A stretch of DNA of 64,000 nucleotides from Phellopilus nigrolimitatus (GCA_021029095.1 JAJOHG010000002.1:1-64000), one strand, 5' to 3'; numbered from the stretch's first letter, positions 1 to 12,659 are shown. Notes: generated by a model from the letters alone, not told the origin. Made by a program: numbers and translations.

Positions 1-1
1 G

Positions 2-166
2 TGCCCCGGGAACTTTCGAGCAGTTCCTGGCGACCATGCAAAGAGTAAAACAAACCGAAAAGATGTGTCGGAGAGTGATTATAGCAGCGATGAAAGCGGC
101 GGTGCCAATTTTACACCAGAGTTTACTATACATCCTCATGAGCAGCTGGCTGCAGATGTAACATAA
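2..166 (+). CDS. C-terminal tail of an unidentified gene (5' end outside window)
   Basis: An open frame enters at the left edge and stops with TAA at 164-166. The tail is hydrophilic, first basic (KSKTNRKD) and then acidic and serine-rich (SESDYSSDESGG), which looks like a disordered C-terminus. It converges on the APS kinase gene, leaving about 55 bp between the two stops. No family is recognisable from about 54 residues. It is supported only by an open frame and gene-like composition. Confidence 0.45.
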   Translation, partial: CPGNFRAVPGDHAKSKTNRKDVSESDYSSDESGGANFTPEFTIHPHEQLAADVT

Positions 167-221
167 TGCAACCTTGTAGTCTATACGTGCATACTTGCAG
201 TCCTCTTTTATTCTTTCCTGC

Positions 222-1182
222 TTACACAATTTCTGGTCAAAAAGCGAAGGGTCCATCGCAATGCCATAAATGAGACTAATGTATCCCTTCGAATTAAGGT
301 ACTGTACAATGATGCGTATGCTTTCATCGAGGTTTGCCTTGTCAGTCTTGATATGAATCTCAGGGCTTTCGGGATCTTCGTAGGGAGCAGAAATGCCCGT
401 GAAGTCTGTAGGGACGAAGTCAATGACTTGTTACGAATAGGCCAGGCCGACGAGACCGCTGCATGCCTTTGATTTCCCCCGCACGCGCCTTCTTGTACAG
501 GCCCTTTGGATCGCGAGCCTCGACAACGCTCAGTGGTGCGTCCACGAAGACCTCAACGAAGTCGATACCGCTCTTTGCGTGAAGTTCCCGCGCGACAGCG
601 CGGTCCGCACGGTAAGGCGAGATGAACGCGGTGATGCAGACGCACGCCGCATCAGCGAAAAGTTTTGCAACCTAGTTATGACGATGGGGGGGGGGGGGGG
701 GGGGGGAGTGGCGGAGATTCGTTAGACGATGTTTCAGGAAAAGAAGTAAAGGTCCCCGGGAAACGAAAGAAAGAACAGCGTCAGGGCGCACCTCTCCTAT
801 CCGCCGGATATTCTCATTCCGCGACTTCTCGTCAAACCCTAAGTCCTTGTTCAGTCCAAAGCGAACGTTGTCCCCGTCGAGTCTGTATGCGAACTTTTTA
901 AGGTGCAGGAGATGCTGCTCTAGTGCGCATGCGATGGTCGACTGCACTGGTATTCGAATTAGCACAAGTTACCGCATACAAATAAGAGGTACGAATGACA
1001 TGCCTTCCCGCTTGCGCTGAGGCCTGTAAGCCAGATTGTGACGCCCTTCTGCTTCAAGAGCTCGACACGCTCTGCAGACTCCACGGATCCTGTATACATC
1101 ATAATTAGTCACGTAAAAAGCGTACAAAGTGTGACCTTTGCAAGGTGGAAAGACCTTTATGAAAAGTTAGATTTGTCGCCAT
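222..1182 (-). CDS. met14: Adenylyl-sulfate kinase (APS kinase), sulfate assimilation
   Basis: Phosphorylates APS to PAPS in cytosolic sulfate assimilation. Exons on the minus strand: 1155-1182 (MATNLTFHK), 1004-1089, 792-941, 467-671, 277-405 and tentatively 222-232. The P-loop GLSASGKST is assembled across an intron; further family signatures are [41 protein letters not shown] and [10 protein letters not shown]. Spliced length is about 202 residues, normal for the family. Introns 2 and 4 begin with GC rather than GT (AAG|GCATGT and AAAG|GCATGC), and the conserved frame across each fixes the boundary. Intron 3 (672-791) has 21 consecutive C just before its acceptor. Without the tentative last 44-nt intron the frame runs past the usual end (KGYI) with no stop, so the C-terminus is the least certain part. 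Confidence 0.9.
686..706. repeat. 21-bp G homopolymer (poly-C on the gene strand)
   Basis: An uninterrupted run of 21 G on the plus strand lies in intron 3 of the APS kinase gene. On the transcribed strand it is a poly-C tract about 14 nt upstream of the 3' splice site, so it can act as the polypyrimidine tract. Its length is probably unstable. Confidence 0.85.
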
Positions 1183-2102
1183 CTGGGATGCTAAATGATT
1201 GCAATTGGAAGGACAGAAAAGGCATTGGATGGTGGTCGGGCAAGTCGCTAGTCCCAGTGGAAAGTGACTCGTGCGAGATCGAGCGAAAACGGACCAAATC
1301 GGACCGCACGATTTGGCTCGATATCGCAAAATAAAATGAGAATACTACAATTTTTTTCAAGCGAGATTGAGACAGAAAGAGGGAAATCGGACTATTCGAG
1401 CGCGCTCTTTTTTACTCAATGTATTATCTAGTCAGATTGTGCCATATCGTGGGGTTTCTATTGAATTATTGCAGCAAAACAAGCAACATCCAATCAAATT
1501 GTGCCATTGATCACACATTGTAAAATTTGAAATCGAGCGAAATCGGGCCACCTATGGCACCCACCCCAGCTTACCTAGTTAGGCGGGTACCTGCATAGGA
1601 GGCACCTGGCTAGTTAGGTTACTTTGCATAACAATCGCCTCTACCGTCAATACTACCTCAGATAATCCCTCGGGGACTTAAGTCAGCTCAGGCCTGGAGC
1701 ATGCCGGTCGCCGGCCACTGGGTTTCCCACACCGCTGATCACGCCACACAGTCTGCAACATGTCACGCTCAACATTGCCGACGATGATGATGACTGTCCC
1801 GCTCCGTTCTGCTCTGTTCTGCTCTGTTTCTTTTGCATTGTGCGGCATTTTTCCAGCTTGCTATAGCCGCTCGCTAATTGCACCATGCGCTTTACGAGAT
1901 CCTTTCGGACAAGTAGTGCAGACAGTCGAGGACAGCCTACAGGGTTCGGGGAATCTACAGTGTCTTGATCAAGAAGAGAGAAAGGCCAACAAGGGACTCA
2001 ACACTGGGACGACACGACACTGACTCGTTCCCTCTCAATCAATCCTGTCGAGACGGCGATGCTGTGGGGCGAGGTCGCGGGCTGTCCGTGACAGACAATG
2101 GT
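1183..2102. other. Intergenic, no gene seen
   Basis: This is the upstream region of the APS kinase gene. Open frames here are short and without gene-like composition. I see no RNA gene or repeat structure. Confidence 0.5.
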
Positions 2103-2350
2103 GTTACGATCCTGAAACGAAGTGAAAGATTGTCTTGTAAAGTAGGCATTATCGTTGTGCTTGCATATATTTGGTCCCAGCTGGTGGCAATACAAAAAGT
2201 GTACAAAATTTGCGTTAAGCGAGTGTACTTTGGTATCGGCGCCCGTGCCACAACCACTACAAAACTCAAACTTGTTACCAAATTAGGAAAATCCCCCATG
2301 CTCAGCACCATTCTCATTTGTATTTTCAGCATAGTAATTCTTCTACTGCA
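2103..2350 (+). repeat. Dispersed repeat, copy 1
   Basis: Shares a long stretch with 23835-24085 and 27419-27645 (both inverted relative to this copy). The common core contains AAAAAGTGTACAAAA, GCGTTAAGCGAG and TGGTATCGGCGCCCGTGCC. All three copies also share a short reading frame (QKVYK-CVK--YF-IG--AT). This copy and copy 2 resemble each other further downstream, where copy 3 diverges. No transposase or terminal repeat is visible. Confidence 0.6.
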
Positions 2351-2624
2351 CGTAAAATCATGATTTCTTTTGCGTTATGCAGCGCCTCACAATACCTACA
2401 CGATTATGTAACATAGTATATGGGTTCTGGGGCTGAAAAATAATCACTGAGACGATTTGTTCTGAACCTATCCAGCCTGCAGACTTTGCAGGCTGTATGC
2501 ACCAAATTCCGAAAAACCCAAGCTGGTACTTGTTGGATGATATAATCCATTGCTTATCAATCATTGATTCATATCATACATTGTGTGCACTAGGTATGAA
2601 CCCTAGACTCCTCAATGATACCAA

Positions 2625-2697
2625 TGGCTGATAGCTCGATGGTTAGAGCTACCAGTATAGAACTGGGAGGTTGTTGGTTCAATCCCAACTCTGGGCA
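2625..2697 (+). tRNA. tRNA-like sequence (degenerate tRNA or SINE head)
   Basis: An A-box-like TAGCTCGATGG lies in a D-arm hairpin (GCTC...GAGC). A four-base anticodon-arm stem (CCAG...CTGG) follows. The T-arm is perfect (GTTGG TTCAATC CCAAC) and contains the B-box GGTTCAATCCC. The acceptor stem pairs poorly and anticodon-loop position 33 is not T, so a functional tRNA is unlikely. It is more plausibly a tRNA relic or the 5' end of a SINE. Confidence 0.4.
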
Positions 2698-2973
2698 TTG
2701 TTTTCACTTATGTTGCTAATAGTACTTCTCTGGCCTGATGAGACGTTTGGGAAGGTATACTTCAGGCCTTCCAGATGGTGTATCTATCTCTCCCATCCGT
2801 TTGGTATTCAGCTCAGAATTCAATTTTGAAAACCCTGTCAAATGCTGGAATGTGTTGCCCTGGACTGTACGATTATTTTTATTTTTTTATCATTGCAATC
2901 GGACCAGAACTCGCTTCTCTATCAGCAGATTACTATAAACCATGATGGGAATGACTCAAACTGGCTACCAACC

Positions 2974-3014
2974 AGGATTGTAACCTGCCATGCGAAGCAG
3001 TGGCCACTACCCCC
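2974..3014 (+). repeat. Short hairpin repeat, copy 1 of 4
   Basis: The core TGCCATGCGAAGCAGTGGCC can fold as GCCA-TGC / GCA-TGGC around a 3-nt loop. Related copies are at 10307-10351, 27419-27462 and 50759-50804. The loop varies (GAA, GGA, GGA, AAA) while most of the stem is kept. It is preceded by GTAACC and followed by CACTACC. Confidence 0.6.
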
Positions 3015-3540
3015 AAGTCGAGTAAGGTTCAGAAGCGAGATCGGTGTCGAGAAAAGTGTGGAGCATCGATCGTGAAGTCGAGAAGAGCGAACGGGCGATC
3101 GAGAAGAGAGAAGATGAGAAGTGTGTGTCAATCCTATTCAGTGTGGCGCAGTGTGGCAATCGCGAAGGGGAAGACCTCGTACAAAGATGCCTCTATCTCG
3201 ACTAAATACCAAATCCTGTTTCTGTCTACGGTCCGTGCACAATCCCAGTAAGGTAACTGAACAAAGAGTGCTCCGCGATGTCTCCGCGACTCAACTCATC
3301 ATCCCTGTGTCATCCGCGTCGATCCTCGGTCCTTCGTCCGCGTCCACAATCGTGCTTGATCCTCTATCCGTGTCTGTACTCGTCCTCGATCCTTCGTCTG
3401 TCTCGGTGCTCAACCGCAATCCTATCCCATTCTGCGACGATATCGGAAGGTAGCCAGTGGTACACTGGTACACCTCCCCCTGACTTTGAAATAGTGACCA
3501 TCCTTGGTCACTACCGTGCGGGCGAGACGAGGATGCGTGA
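3015..3540. other. Non-coding or degenerate stretch
   Basis: No convincing gene. Positions 3310-3400 hold imperfect short repeats around TCCTCGATCCTTCGTC. Longer frames here are low-complexity and lack recognisable motifs. Confidence 0.4.
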
Positions 3541-4140
3541 TTATTCGAGGTCAATGGTAATGTGGTCGCTGTTGGCAGGTGCGGGGTTGTGGGGAGGGGT
3601 AGGAGCGGGTGTGGCTTCCACGTCGGTGTCATCATCGTTGAGGGGGTCATTGTGATCTTCTTTGTTGTGGTTGTCGTCGAGTATGGAGACCCTGAGGATA
3701 GTGGGACCAGGGATGCAAAGGCTGGCATATTCCTCGAGTACGCGGAGGCGGCGGAAAATTTCTGAGGTCGCGATGTTGGTAAACTCAGCGCCGAGAACGG
3801 CACGTGGGTTGTCTTCGATACCGAGATGACGGTAAAGGGCTTTGATGACATCGTCAACGCGGTCGAAACTGATCACAGCGAGAGCGCAGTTGTGGCCAAC
3901 CTCCTCGAGGAAAAGGCGACGGAGCTCGTTCTGAGTATGGTGGAGCCGGTGGGGACTGACGCGGGGTATAATCTGTGGATAGCGTTGGAAGAGCGCACTG
4001 ATAAAGCTCCTCCATGGGTCACGGGGATCAATGACGATCGAGAGCCAGGTTGTGGAGAACGGGGGGCCTGCGTAGTCAATCGCGAGCTAGATCATTGTGG
4101 TGTCGTCGACGCGGCTGAGGGTCGCGAACCACGCGGTTGA
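3541..4140 (-). pseudogene. Degenerate ORF of unknown function
   Basis: The minus frame has ordinary protein composition (RDPWRSFISALFQRYPQ, FRRLRVLEEYASLC) and a low-complexity acidic and proline-rich end. An in-frame TAG at 4087-4089 sits where CAG would give glutamine, consistent with a C-to-T change. It lies just downstream, on the same strand, of a gypsy integrase fragment and could be part of the same element or an unrelated remnant. I do not recognise the family. Confidence 0.4.
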
Positions 4141-4248
4141 GATGAGGAGGTGGGGGACTCGGGTATTTTTGAACAAGTTTAAGCATAATTGAAGTGTATT
4201 GTGTGAGACTAATGAGACAATTTGGACTACAAAGGATGTGGTTTCTGT

Positions 4249-4829
4249 CTATTCGTCATGCTCGTCAGTCCAGTCCGCCGCAATGTCAGGCTGGTCCTCT
4301 GCAATGTTGTCCTGCGTGTTAGCGAGCTCGTCGAGGTCGCGGTCTGTTCGCTGGACGTGTTGGGTAAGCGGGACTGTGAGCTGGGATCGCGGATGGTATG
4401 GAATAACGCGGAACGCCACAAAGCGGTTCTTGTATAGAGAGCTGTCCATGTTGGCGAGGATGTATGACCTGCCCTTGGTGCGGCGAGCGACGACGAGAGG
4501 GATGAGGTAGCGATGTTTGGTCTTGCGATTGAGCTCCTTCTTGACGCGCGTGTTCCGTGCTAGGACAAGGGTGCCGGGCTCGAAGTTGTACTCCTTGATC
4601 GAGTGCTCGTATTCAGATCGAAAACAGTGTGTGGCTTTGAATCTTGATGCGAGTACGCGATCGTGTCCTGTCGCGAGATCTTCTGAGCGGCATTGGAGGT
4701 CATTGGCGCCTCTGGCAAGAAGCTCAATGCGAGAGATAGTGCAGTTGAGGGTCGGGGACACGTAGGTCGCCTCAATAAGGTCGAGTGGAAGCATGGGCTC
4801 CACTCTGTGCATAAGTAGTATGGTGAGTA
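4249..4829 (-). pseudogene. Gypsy retrotransposon integrase C-terminal fragment
   Basis: The frame contains the pattern typical of the C-terminus of basidiomycete Ty3/gypsy polyproteins: RVEPMLPLDLIEAT, then EYNFEPGTLVLARNTRV, a KTKHRY--P-VV-RRTKG-SYILA block and FRVIPYHPRS. It binds DNA and helps position the integrase in the parent element. It is cut at its 5' side exactly where the copia LTR-like sequence starts (4830), so the older element was interrupted or partly deleted there. No rest of this element is visible beyond the copia. Confidence 0.75.
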
Positions 4830-5107
4830 TATTGGATATAGCATGATCTTGGACACTTTATTTCCTTTTATTATTTTGCGTACCAGGTGACTTGAACTCC
4901 TGACTTGTTGTTCTGCGTCACCTGACATGTTGATGTATTATGTAATGCTTCCCTTGAAGCGGCAGAGTCCATGGATGGTGCTCTCTATCTTTTGCACTCA
5001 TCCATTGGACTCAGGCATGTTTAGTTTCTCTAATACATCATCTTTTGCACTCATCCATTGGACTCAGGTCACTGTCTGTGTTTGTTGTGAGACCACTCTG
5101 CCTCACA
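4830..5107 (+). repeat. Copia 5' LTR (minimum extent)
   Basis: Starts TATTGGATATAG and ends near CCTCACA; nearly identical to 10005-10281. It contains two direct copies of a ~28-bp block (CTTTTGCACTCATCCATTGG and following bases). Confidence 0.8.
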
Positions 5108-5488
5108 GGCAGTTCAGACCCATTTCATTCCATTTGGTTGTTGTTGGATCAGATAGTCTATTGGTTGTGAAGCTCGACTGCAGGGCCTTAGTTTGCCCTT
5201 TGTGACGCTCTTTTGAGTGTTTACTTAAGCCTAGAGCCTCTCTCATCCAGCGGTGCCTGCGGAGTCTTAACAGACTGACAGACCAGCACTGTCTTGCGAC
5301 GATTCTGTGTATACCTCGATCATTTTGGGTGTTTGGAATCTGTTTGGCTGGTATTGACCTGATATCTGCAAATCGCGTAATTCGGCTTGTACACGTTTTC
5401 GGCCATCACGCCCCAACCGCTTGTCCGTTTGATCCCCAACTTCGCACTCTCACTCGCACCACCATCATCTACCATCGCTCTCATCGTC

Positions 5489-8400
5489 ATGTCCGCATCT
5501 ACCACCTCCGACTCGCAATCGACATTTTCCTTCGCTAAGCTCAATGACAGCAACTATGCGACATGGAAACTCGAAATGCGAGCTGCTCTCCAAGCCAAGA
5601 CTCTCTGGCGCATCGCTTCTGGCATTGCGACGAAACCATCAAAGGCAGAGGAGCAGGAGGCATGGGAGGAGAAATCGGAGCAAGCAGCTGGCTTTATCTA
5701 CGGAAAACTCGAGCATGGCATGCAGATCCTGGTTCAGGACGATTTGGATAACCCAGTGGAGATGCTGAAGAAGCTGAAGGAGCTCAACCAGCAGGACAAT
5801 GCGGCGTCGCGTTTTATTGCCTATGACGAGTTCTTCAGCATTGCCAAAGCCGAGGACGAGTCGCTTACTGCTCTCACTGCTCGCGTTGAGGAGTCGTTGC
5901 ACAAGCTCAGGAATGCACGCAGCTCCAAGCTCACCCTTGTCCAGTTCGAGGATGAGCTTGCATCCATGTGTCTTATTCGCGCTCTCCCAGACGAGTACAA
6001 GGCTTTTCGATCTGCCCTGCTGCTTATGCCTACCTTCACCCTCGAGACGGTCAAGAAAGCGTTCTTGCAGGAGCAGAAAGCTAGTGGCCCTCGTGCTGCA
6101 GACTCTGCACTCGCTCTCAAGACCTCTACTCCATCCTCCAAATCGACTTCATCATCCTCCTCCTCGTCTCAGCCTCTTGTCTGCGATTTCTGCGGCATGA
6201 AGAACCACCTTGAAGCAACTTGCTACAAGCGTCGTGATGCAATGAAGGAGTTGAAGGACAAGAAGAAGAGGGGAGGCAAGGCAAAGGCAAATGCGGCGCA
6301 GGAGGACACAGAGTCGACTCAGTCTGCTGAGTTTGCTGGCAATGCAAGTACCCATGACTTCACAAATCCCAACTCGCCCCTCCTCTCTGATGCAGGATCT
6401 GACTGGATTGTTGATACAGGCGCCACTTGCCACATGACACCTCATCGTCATTGGTTCAACCAATATACCCCTAATCGCACACCCATCCGCCTCGCCAACA
6501 ACGACGTTATTTACTCAGTTGGAATGGGGACTGTCCGCTTTCAACCAGTGGTCAATGGAAAGAAGGGTCGTCTACTAGAGTTTGAGCGCGTTCTTCATGT
6601 ACCAGATCTCAGAAACAATCTCCTCTCAGTCCTGTATTTAACTCGTGTCAAATCCTACATTGTCACTATCAAGTCTGATCAGATTCTATTTCGTCGCAAC
6701 GGCACTCTCCTCTTCACTGCTGCAATCAACACCAACTACGCCGCGTTTCTCAATGGACAAGTTGTGCCCATGACCCAATTCTCTGGCATGGTTAGCACCT
6801 GTCCACTCGACTTAACACTCTGGCATCGTCGTTTTGCGCACTTAAATCATGGGGATGTCAAGAGACTGATTGATCATGACATGGTTAAGGGGATTACTGT
6901 GAAGTCTATGGAGTCGCCTGACCCAATCTGCGAGCCTTGCATTGCAGGCAAGCAGCATAGGTCGAATGTCTCAAGACTTGCGTCCCATCGCTCTACTGGT
7001 CTGTTGCAGCTGGTCCACTCTGATGTGCATGGCCCTCTGCCAGTTCAAACTCGGCATGGTTATCGTTACTGGATCACATTCATTGATGATTTCAGTCGGC
7101 GTTGGGGAGTCATACCCCTTAAAAAGAAAAGCGATGCGTTTGACGCTTTCAAGCGCTACAAAGCACATGCAGAGAACCAGCTCAACCTGAAGATCAAAGC
7201 GACGCGCGATGACAAGGGAGGAGAGTACATGCCCAAGGCATGGGAGCAATTCTGCATTTCTGAAGGGATTCACCGGCAACACACTGTTCGTGATGAACCC
7301 CACCAGAATGGAGTAGCTGAGCGAGCAAATCGCACTTTGGCTGAGGGCATTACCACCATGCTGAACGAAGCACACCTACCTGCCAGTTTCTGGTGGGATG
7401 CGGTCAATGCTTTTGTTCATGTGCACAATCGCTCTCCTACTTCTGCTGTCCAGGGCAAGACACCCTATGAGCTGTGGCACAATTCCAAGCCGGATGTGTC
7501 GCATTTTCGAGTATTTGGCTGCACCTCCTATGTGCATGTCAAGAAAGATATGCGCAAACAGCTCCAGTCACACACACAGAAATGCTCTTTTATTGGTTAC
7601 CCTGAGAACTACAAAGGCTGGATATTCTGGAACTCCATAACGCGCAAAGAGGTCATTAGTGACTCTGCTCAGTTTGATGAGCGCGTGTTCCCTGGAAATA
7701 CCAGATCCCCTGTTGACTTAAGGGTTCCAACTCCTCCAGAGGCTACAGCTGTGCCGGAACAGGGGGGAGATGGCGATGTGGATGATGTTCCGCCACTTCT
7801 TCTCCCTGCTAATCCACCAGCTCCTCCTCCTCGTCCTGCCACTCCTCCTCCTCGTCCCCCACCAGCTCCAGTCACTCCTCCCTTTCGCCCTGCACCACCT
7901 CCGGTGACTCCAACTCGGCCTGCTGTAAAGCGCGAGCGAGCACCATCTGATGTCCCTCCTGACCCTCCTGTGTCCTCTCCCTCTGCTCACCCTCCTCCTG
8001 CGAAACGACCTAAGGAACCTCCTGCTCCCACTCCTGCACCTGAGTCTACTCCTGCACCTGAAGCGCCTTCTTGGCCTTCAACGTCTTGGCGCCCTCAGCC
8101 GCGTCCCATGCATGGGTACAGAGATGCAGTCATTAATCCACTTGCAGATTATCCAGGTCGTCGCATTCCTAGTGCTCCAGCAGCAGCACCTACACCTGAG
8201 CCTGTGATTGAGCGCAGTGACGAGTTAGACATCATGTCTGAGGATGAGATGCAGGCTGAGGCACTTATGTTTGCTGGACTTATGGACTTTGGGGCAAATG
8301 CGGCACTTGAGGACTGCTACATCAGTTTTGAGGACGCACACAATCATGTGTTGAAGTCTACAAACTGCTTTGAGCATGTCTTCTCTGCGGAGGTGCGCAC

Positions 8401-9976
8401 CCAGTATGGTCCTGAGCCAGTACACTGGAGAGACATCAAGGGACGCCCTGACGCTTCCCTCTGGGAACAGGCTGCAATGGACGAGTTTATCAGTCTTGTT
8501 GAGAATGGCACCTTCACCCCAGTCAGACTTCCTTCTGGTCGCAAGACCATTGGCTGTCGGTGGGTGTTCAAACTCAAGCGCAAGGCAGATGGCTCAGTGG
8601 ACAGGCACAAGGCGCGATTGGTTGCAAAGGGTTACTCACAGCGCCCTGGCTTAGAGTTTGCACAGGTGTTTGCTCCTACTGCCAAGTGGGCTGCACTTCG
8701 CGCTATACTGGCCTTGGCTGCAATTGAGGACCTGGAGTTGTTCAGCATTGACATCTCCACTGCGTTCCTCAATGGTGACTTGGATCATGATGTCTACATG
8801 GATCAGCCAGAAGGGTTTGAGGAGTACTATGGCGCCGGTTTTGTGCTTAAGCTTGCTAAGGCAATCTATGGTTTGAAGCAAGCTGGGCGCCAATGGCACA
8901 AGAAACTCGACTCTGTGTTGAAGGGCATGGGCTTCTCTTTGGTTCGCTGCGACAACAGCATTTGGGTCTACAGACGCGACGATGTGCGCATCATCATTCC
9001 AGTCTATGTGGATGACATGACCATTGCTGCAAAATCGAAGGAGCAATTCTTGTTTGTCAAGCGCGAACTTGAAAAGCATTTCAAACTGCGCGACCTCGGC
9101 CCTACCTCCTTCCTGCTTGGTGTCCATATTGAGAGAGACCGCTCAATCTGATCCCTATCCCTATCTCAGCGCCAGTACATCACTGACTTACTTGAGCGCT
9201 TTGAAATGGCTGGATGCGGCGAGGTTTCTACTCCATTGCCAGAAGGCCATCGTCTCAGCAAGTCCATGGGTCCCCTCACTCCAGAAGAGATCGCATTCAT
9301 GAAGACTGTCCCCTACAGGCAGCTGATTGGTGCACTCATGTATCTGGCTGTGGCAACGCGTCCTGACATCTCCTATGCGGTTGGACTTCTTGCGCGCTTC
9401 AGTTCTAATCCTGGTCCTGCTCACTGGAAGGCTGCTAAGCACTTGTGTCGTTACCTTCAGGGTACCAAAGACATGAAGTTGACTTATGCGCCTGACAAGA
9501 ACTCGTCTGAATTGTTCACTACATTCACTGACGCGGACCATGGAGGGGATGAGGATGACAGGCGCTCTACAAGCGGCCTGGTGGTTAAGATGGGAACTGG
9601 TGCTATCAGCTGGGCTAGTCGTCTTCAGACTATTGTGACACTCTCCACCACTGAAGCGGAATACATCTCTGCTGTCCAGGGTGGTCAGGAGATTATGTGG
9701 TTGCGCAACTTGTTCTCAGAATTTGGCTATGAGTTCAATGCGCCCTCCACACTCTATGTGGACAACCAATCTGCCCTTGCTGTTGCCAGGAACCCTGAAC
9801 ACCATGGACGGATGAAGCACCTGGACTTGCGGCACTATTGGCTGCGCGATGTGGTTGAGTCGGGCCTTATTGACATTCGCTATCTCCCCACCAAGTCTAT
9901 GCCGGCTGACATCATGACCAAGGCGCTTGGACGCGTGAAGGTGATTGAGATGCGTGGTATGCTGGGTCTTTTGTGA
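5489..9976 (+). pseudogene. Copia gag-pol polyprotein with one nonsense codon
   Basis: The start is taken as the ATG at 5489, where protein-like composition begins. Order: gag N-terminus; zinc knuckle CDFCGMKNHLEATC near residue 231; aspartic protease WIVDTGATCHMT near 306; pre-integrase LWHRRFAHLNHGDVKRL; integrase with HSDVHGPL near 510 and QNGVAERANRT; a proline-rich linker; reverse transcriptase with KARLVAKGY and YVDD near 1173; RNase H ending with TEAEYIS. A TGA at 9149-9151 interrupts the RT C-terminus. The same frame reopens at once and runs to 9976, so this is the only visible defect; arginine CGA to TGA is the simplest origin. The proline-rich linker codes around 7800-8080 are repetitive. 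Confidence 0.9.
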
Positions 9977-10004
9977 TTGACAGGCGTGTCAGATCAGGGG
10001 GGAG

Positions 10005-10281
10005 TATTGGATATAGTATGATCTTGGACACTTTTATTCCTTTTATTATTTTGCGTACCGGGTGACTTGAACTCCTGACTTGTTGTTCTGCGTCACCTGA
10101 CATGTTGATGTATTATGTAATGCTTCCCTTGAAGCGGCAGAGTCCATGGATGGTGCTCTCTATCTTTTGCACTCATCCATTGGACTCAGGCATGTTTAGT
10201 TTCTCTAATATATATCTTTTGCACTCATCCATTGGACTCAGGTCACTGTCTGTGTTTGTTGTGAGACCACTCCGCCTCACA
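10005..10281 (+). repeat. Copia 3' LTR
   Basis: Matches 4830-5107 except for scattered substitutions, including the internal 28-bp direct repeat. It follows the purine tract directly. Sequence after 10281 is unrelated to that after 5107. Confidence 0.85.
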
Positions 10282-10306
10282 TATTTATATCTGCATCAGC
10301 CACTGT

Positions 10307-10351
10307 GGGATCGTAACCTGCCATGCGGAGCAGTGGCCACTACCCAAGTCA
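10307..10351 (+). repeat. Short hairpin repeat, copy 2 of 4
   Basis: GGGATCGTAACC followed by the TGCCATGCGGAGCAGTGGCC hairpin. It lies between the copia 3' LTR and the left edge of gene-fragment island 1. Confidence 0.65.
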
Positions 10352-10431
10352 CCAAACAAGAGCGCGTAGACCGACGAGAGCGAATCCATCAGTTATTTTC
10401 GCATGTGGCCAAGAGGAAGCGACACTAGATG

Positions 10432-11410
10432 TCAACACAGTCCAGATGTGCCAGGGATAGATGCAAAGAAGCTATCTCCGAATAGCGGTGAGATTCCAAG
10501 CGAAGTGAGTGCTGCCTCACTACTGAGCGTGCAGGGTGGCTGTATTGCAATCTCATCTACTCGTGGAACCCCTGTGGCATAACTTGCAGAAGTAGTGCGG
10601 ACGGGATCGTCGAAAAAGCTGAAGTCATCGTCTGTGAACACACCCAATGAATCCAGGTCCACTTTAATACCTTCGGACAACAGACCGCCTTGGTGAGCAG
10701 TCGAGGGCGGAATATTCAAGCTGAAGTCCATGCCGAGATCCATCATAAATTCATCCATGTTGGCAAATGGTTCAAAAGCCTCCGTTGGCGCGGCAGATAC
10801 TTGCTCTATTCCATCCATTCCGATCTGTGAGGCGAACACTTCGAGGTCAGGCATGTCTTCATCTGGTTTGACCAAATCATCCGGAGGCGATGGGTATACT
10901 GGTTGGACAGGAGGGGCAATGGATGTGGCGTTTGTATCGAGGAAGGAACTATGAGGGGTTGGGTATTCACAGTGATCGACGGTAATGTTTGCGTTGTAGG
11001 CTGCATTTCAGTCATGAAAGTGTGCTCTGCAACTGAGTGCGCGGAACTCGATACACCAGAATCTACGCCAGAAAGCTCGACTTCCGAAACGAATAATCTA
11101 TCTGTCATTTTCGCTCCTTGTCCGAGAACAGCGGCCTCCCTCTCCTTTTTGATATGTTCCCTTTCATGTTCGCGCTCCTTTGCCACGAAGTCCACATACT
11201 TGCGGATACCAGCCGTCACCTTGCGAATATCACGCGGAGGAAGGTGAGACACGGACGAGGCGCAGAAGATCGTGTTCGGGTTGTCGAGGTTGAGCTCGAC
11301 GAGGGACATGGGCGAGTAAGGGAGGCGCAGTGTCGCCTCGTCTAGTGCGATGAAGTTCATGTCGGACGGGAACGAGTTCGACGCATCTGCGAAGCGGGTG
11401 GGATTGACAG
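10432..11410 (-). pseudogene. Fragment tentatively assigned to Mediator subunit MED13
   Basis: The minus-strand reading has LDEATLRLPYSPMSLVELN, a charged helix (VAKEREHEREHIKKERE), then an acidic region with MDEFMMDLGMDF and LGVFTDDDFSFFDDP, in two frames joined by a shift near 10960. The TDDDFSFFD motif is reminiscent of fungal MED13, a kinase-module subunit of Mediator; I am not certain of this. It is truncated at both ends and forms the left edge of island 1. Confidence 0.4.
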
Positions 11411-11519
11411 CTGGGCGCTTTGAGCGGCGCTCTGACGCACAGCGATGACCGCAAATGGAGGTCCTGCGAAGGAAAACGGCAGCGATCCGGGGGAGCAATA
11501 CTGCGGGGCCACGCTCCGG

Positions 11520-12600
<1,081 letters not shown>

Positions 12601-12659
12601 CGCATGCATTGTTGACGAAGAAGACGGGGGCGGAAGTGCATTTTGAGGGACTGAGGCCG

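Larger units (their letters stand above)
4830..10281 (+). mobile_element. Ty1/copia LTR retrotransposon, nearly intact
   Basis: Two matching LTR segments (4830-5107 and 10005-10281) flank a single gag-pol frame in copia order (protease, integrase, RT, RNase H). A purine-rich tract (AGGGGGGAG) abuts the 3' LTR. The LTRs differ at only a few positions, implying a fairly recent insertion. No target duplication is seen and no clear primer-binding site follows position 5107. Either the 5' LTR is really longer (to about 5330) with a truncated 3' LTR, or the flanks were rearranged. Confidence 0.88.

Noticed and set aside
3121..3857. Overlapping long frames on both strands around 3.1-3.9 kb as genes
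   Set aside because: Composition is low-complexity (Ser/Pro/Thr or Asp/Thr repeats), no motif is present, and the frames shadow one another. Only the minus frame to 3541 has partly protein-like character.
4249..4829. An intact host gene on the minus strand
   Set aside because: The motifs are those of the gypsy integrase C-terminus and the frame is cut at the copia LTR.
5821..9541. Minus-strand frames inside the copia polyprotein
   Set aside because: Shadows of a strongly supported plus-strand coding frame.
10102..10428. ORF overlapping the copia 3' LTR as a gene
   Set aside because: It lies within LTR sequence and repeats the frame seen in the 5' LTR; no domain.
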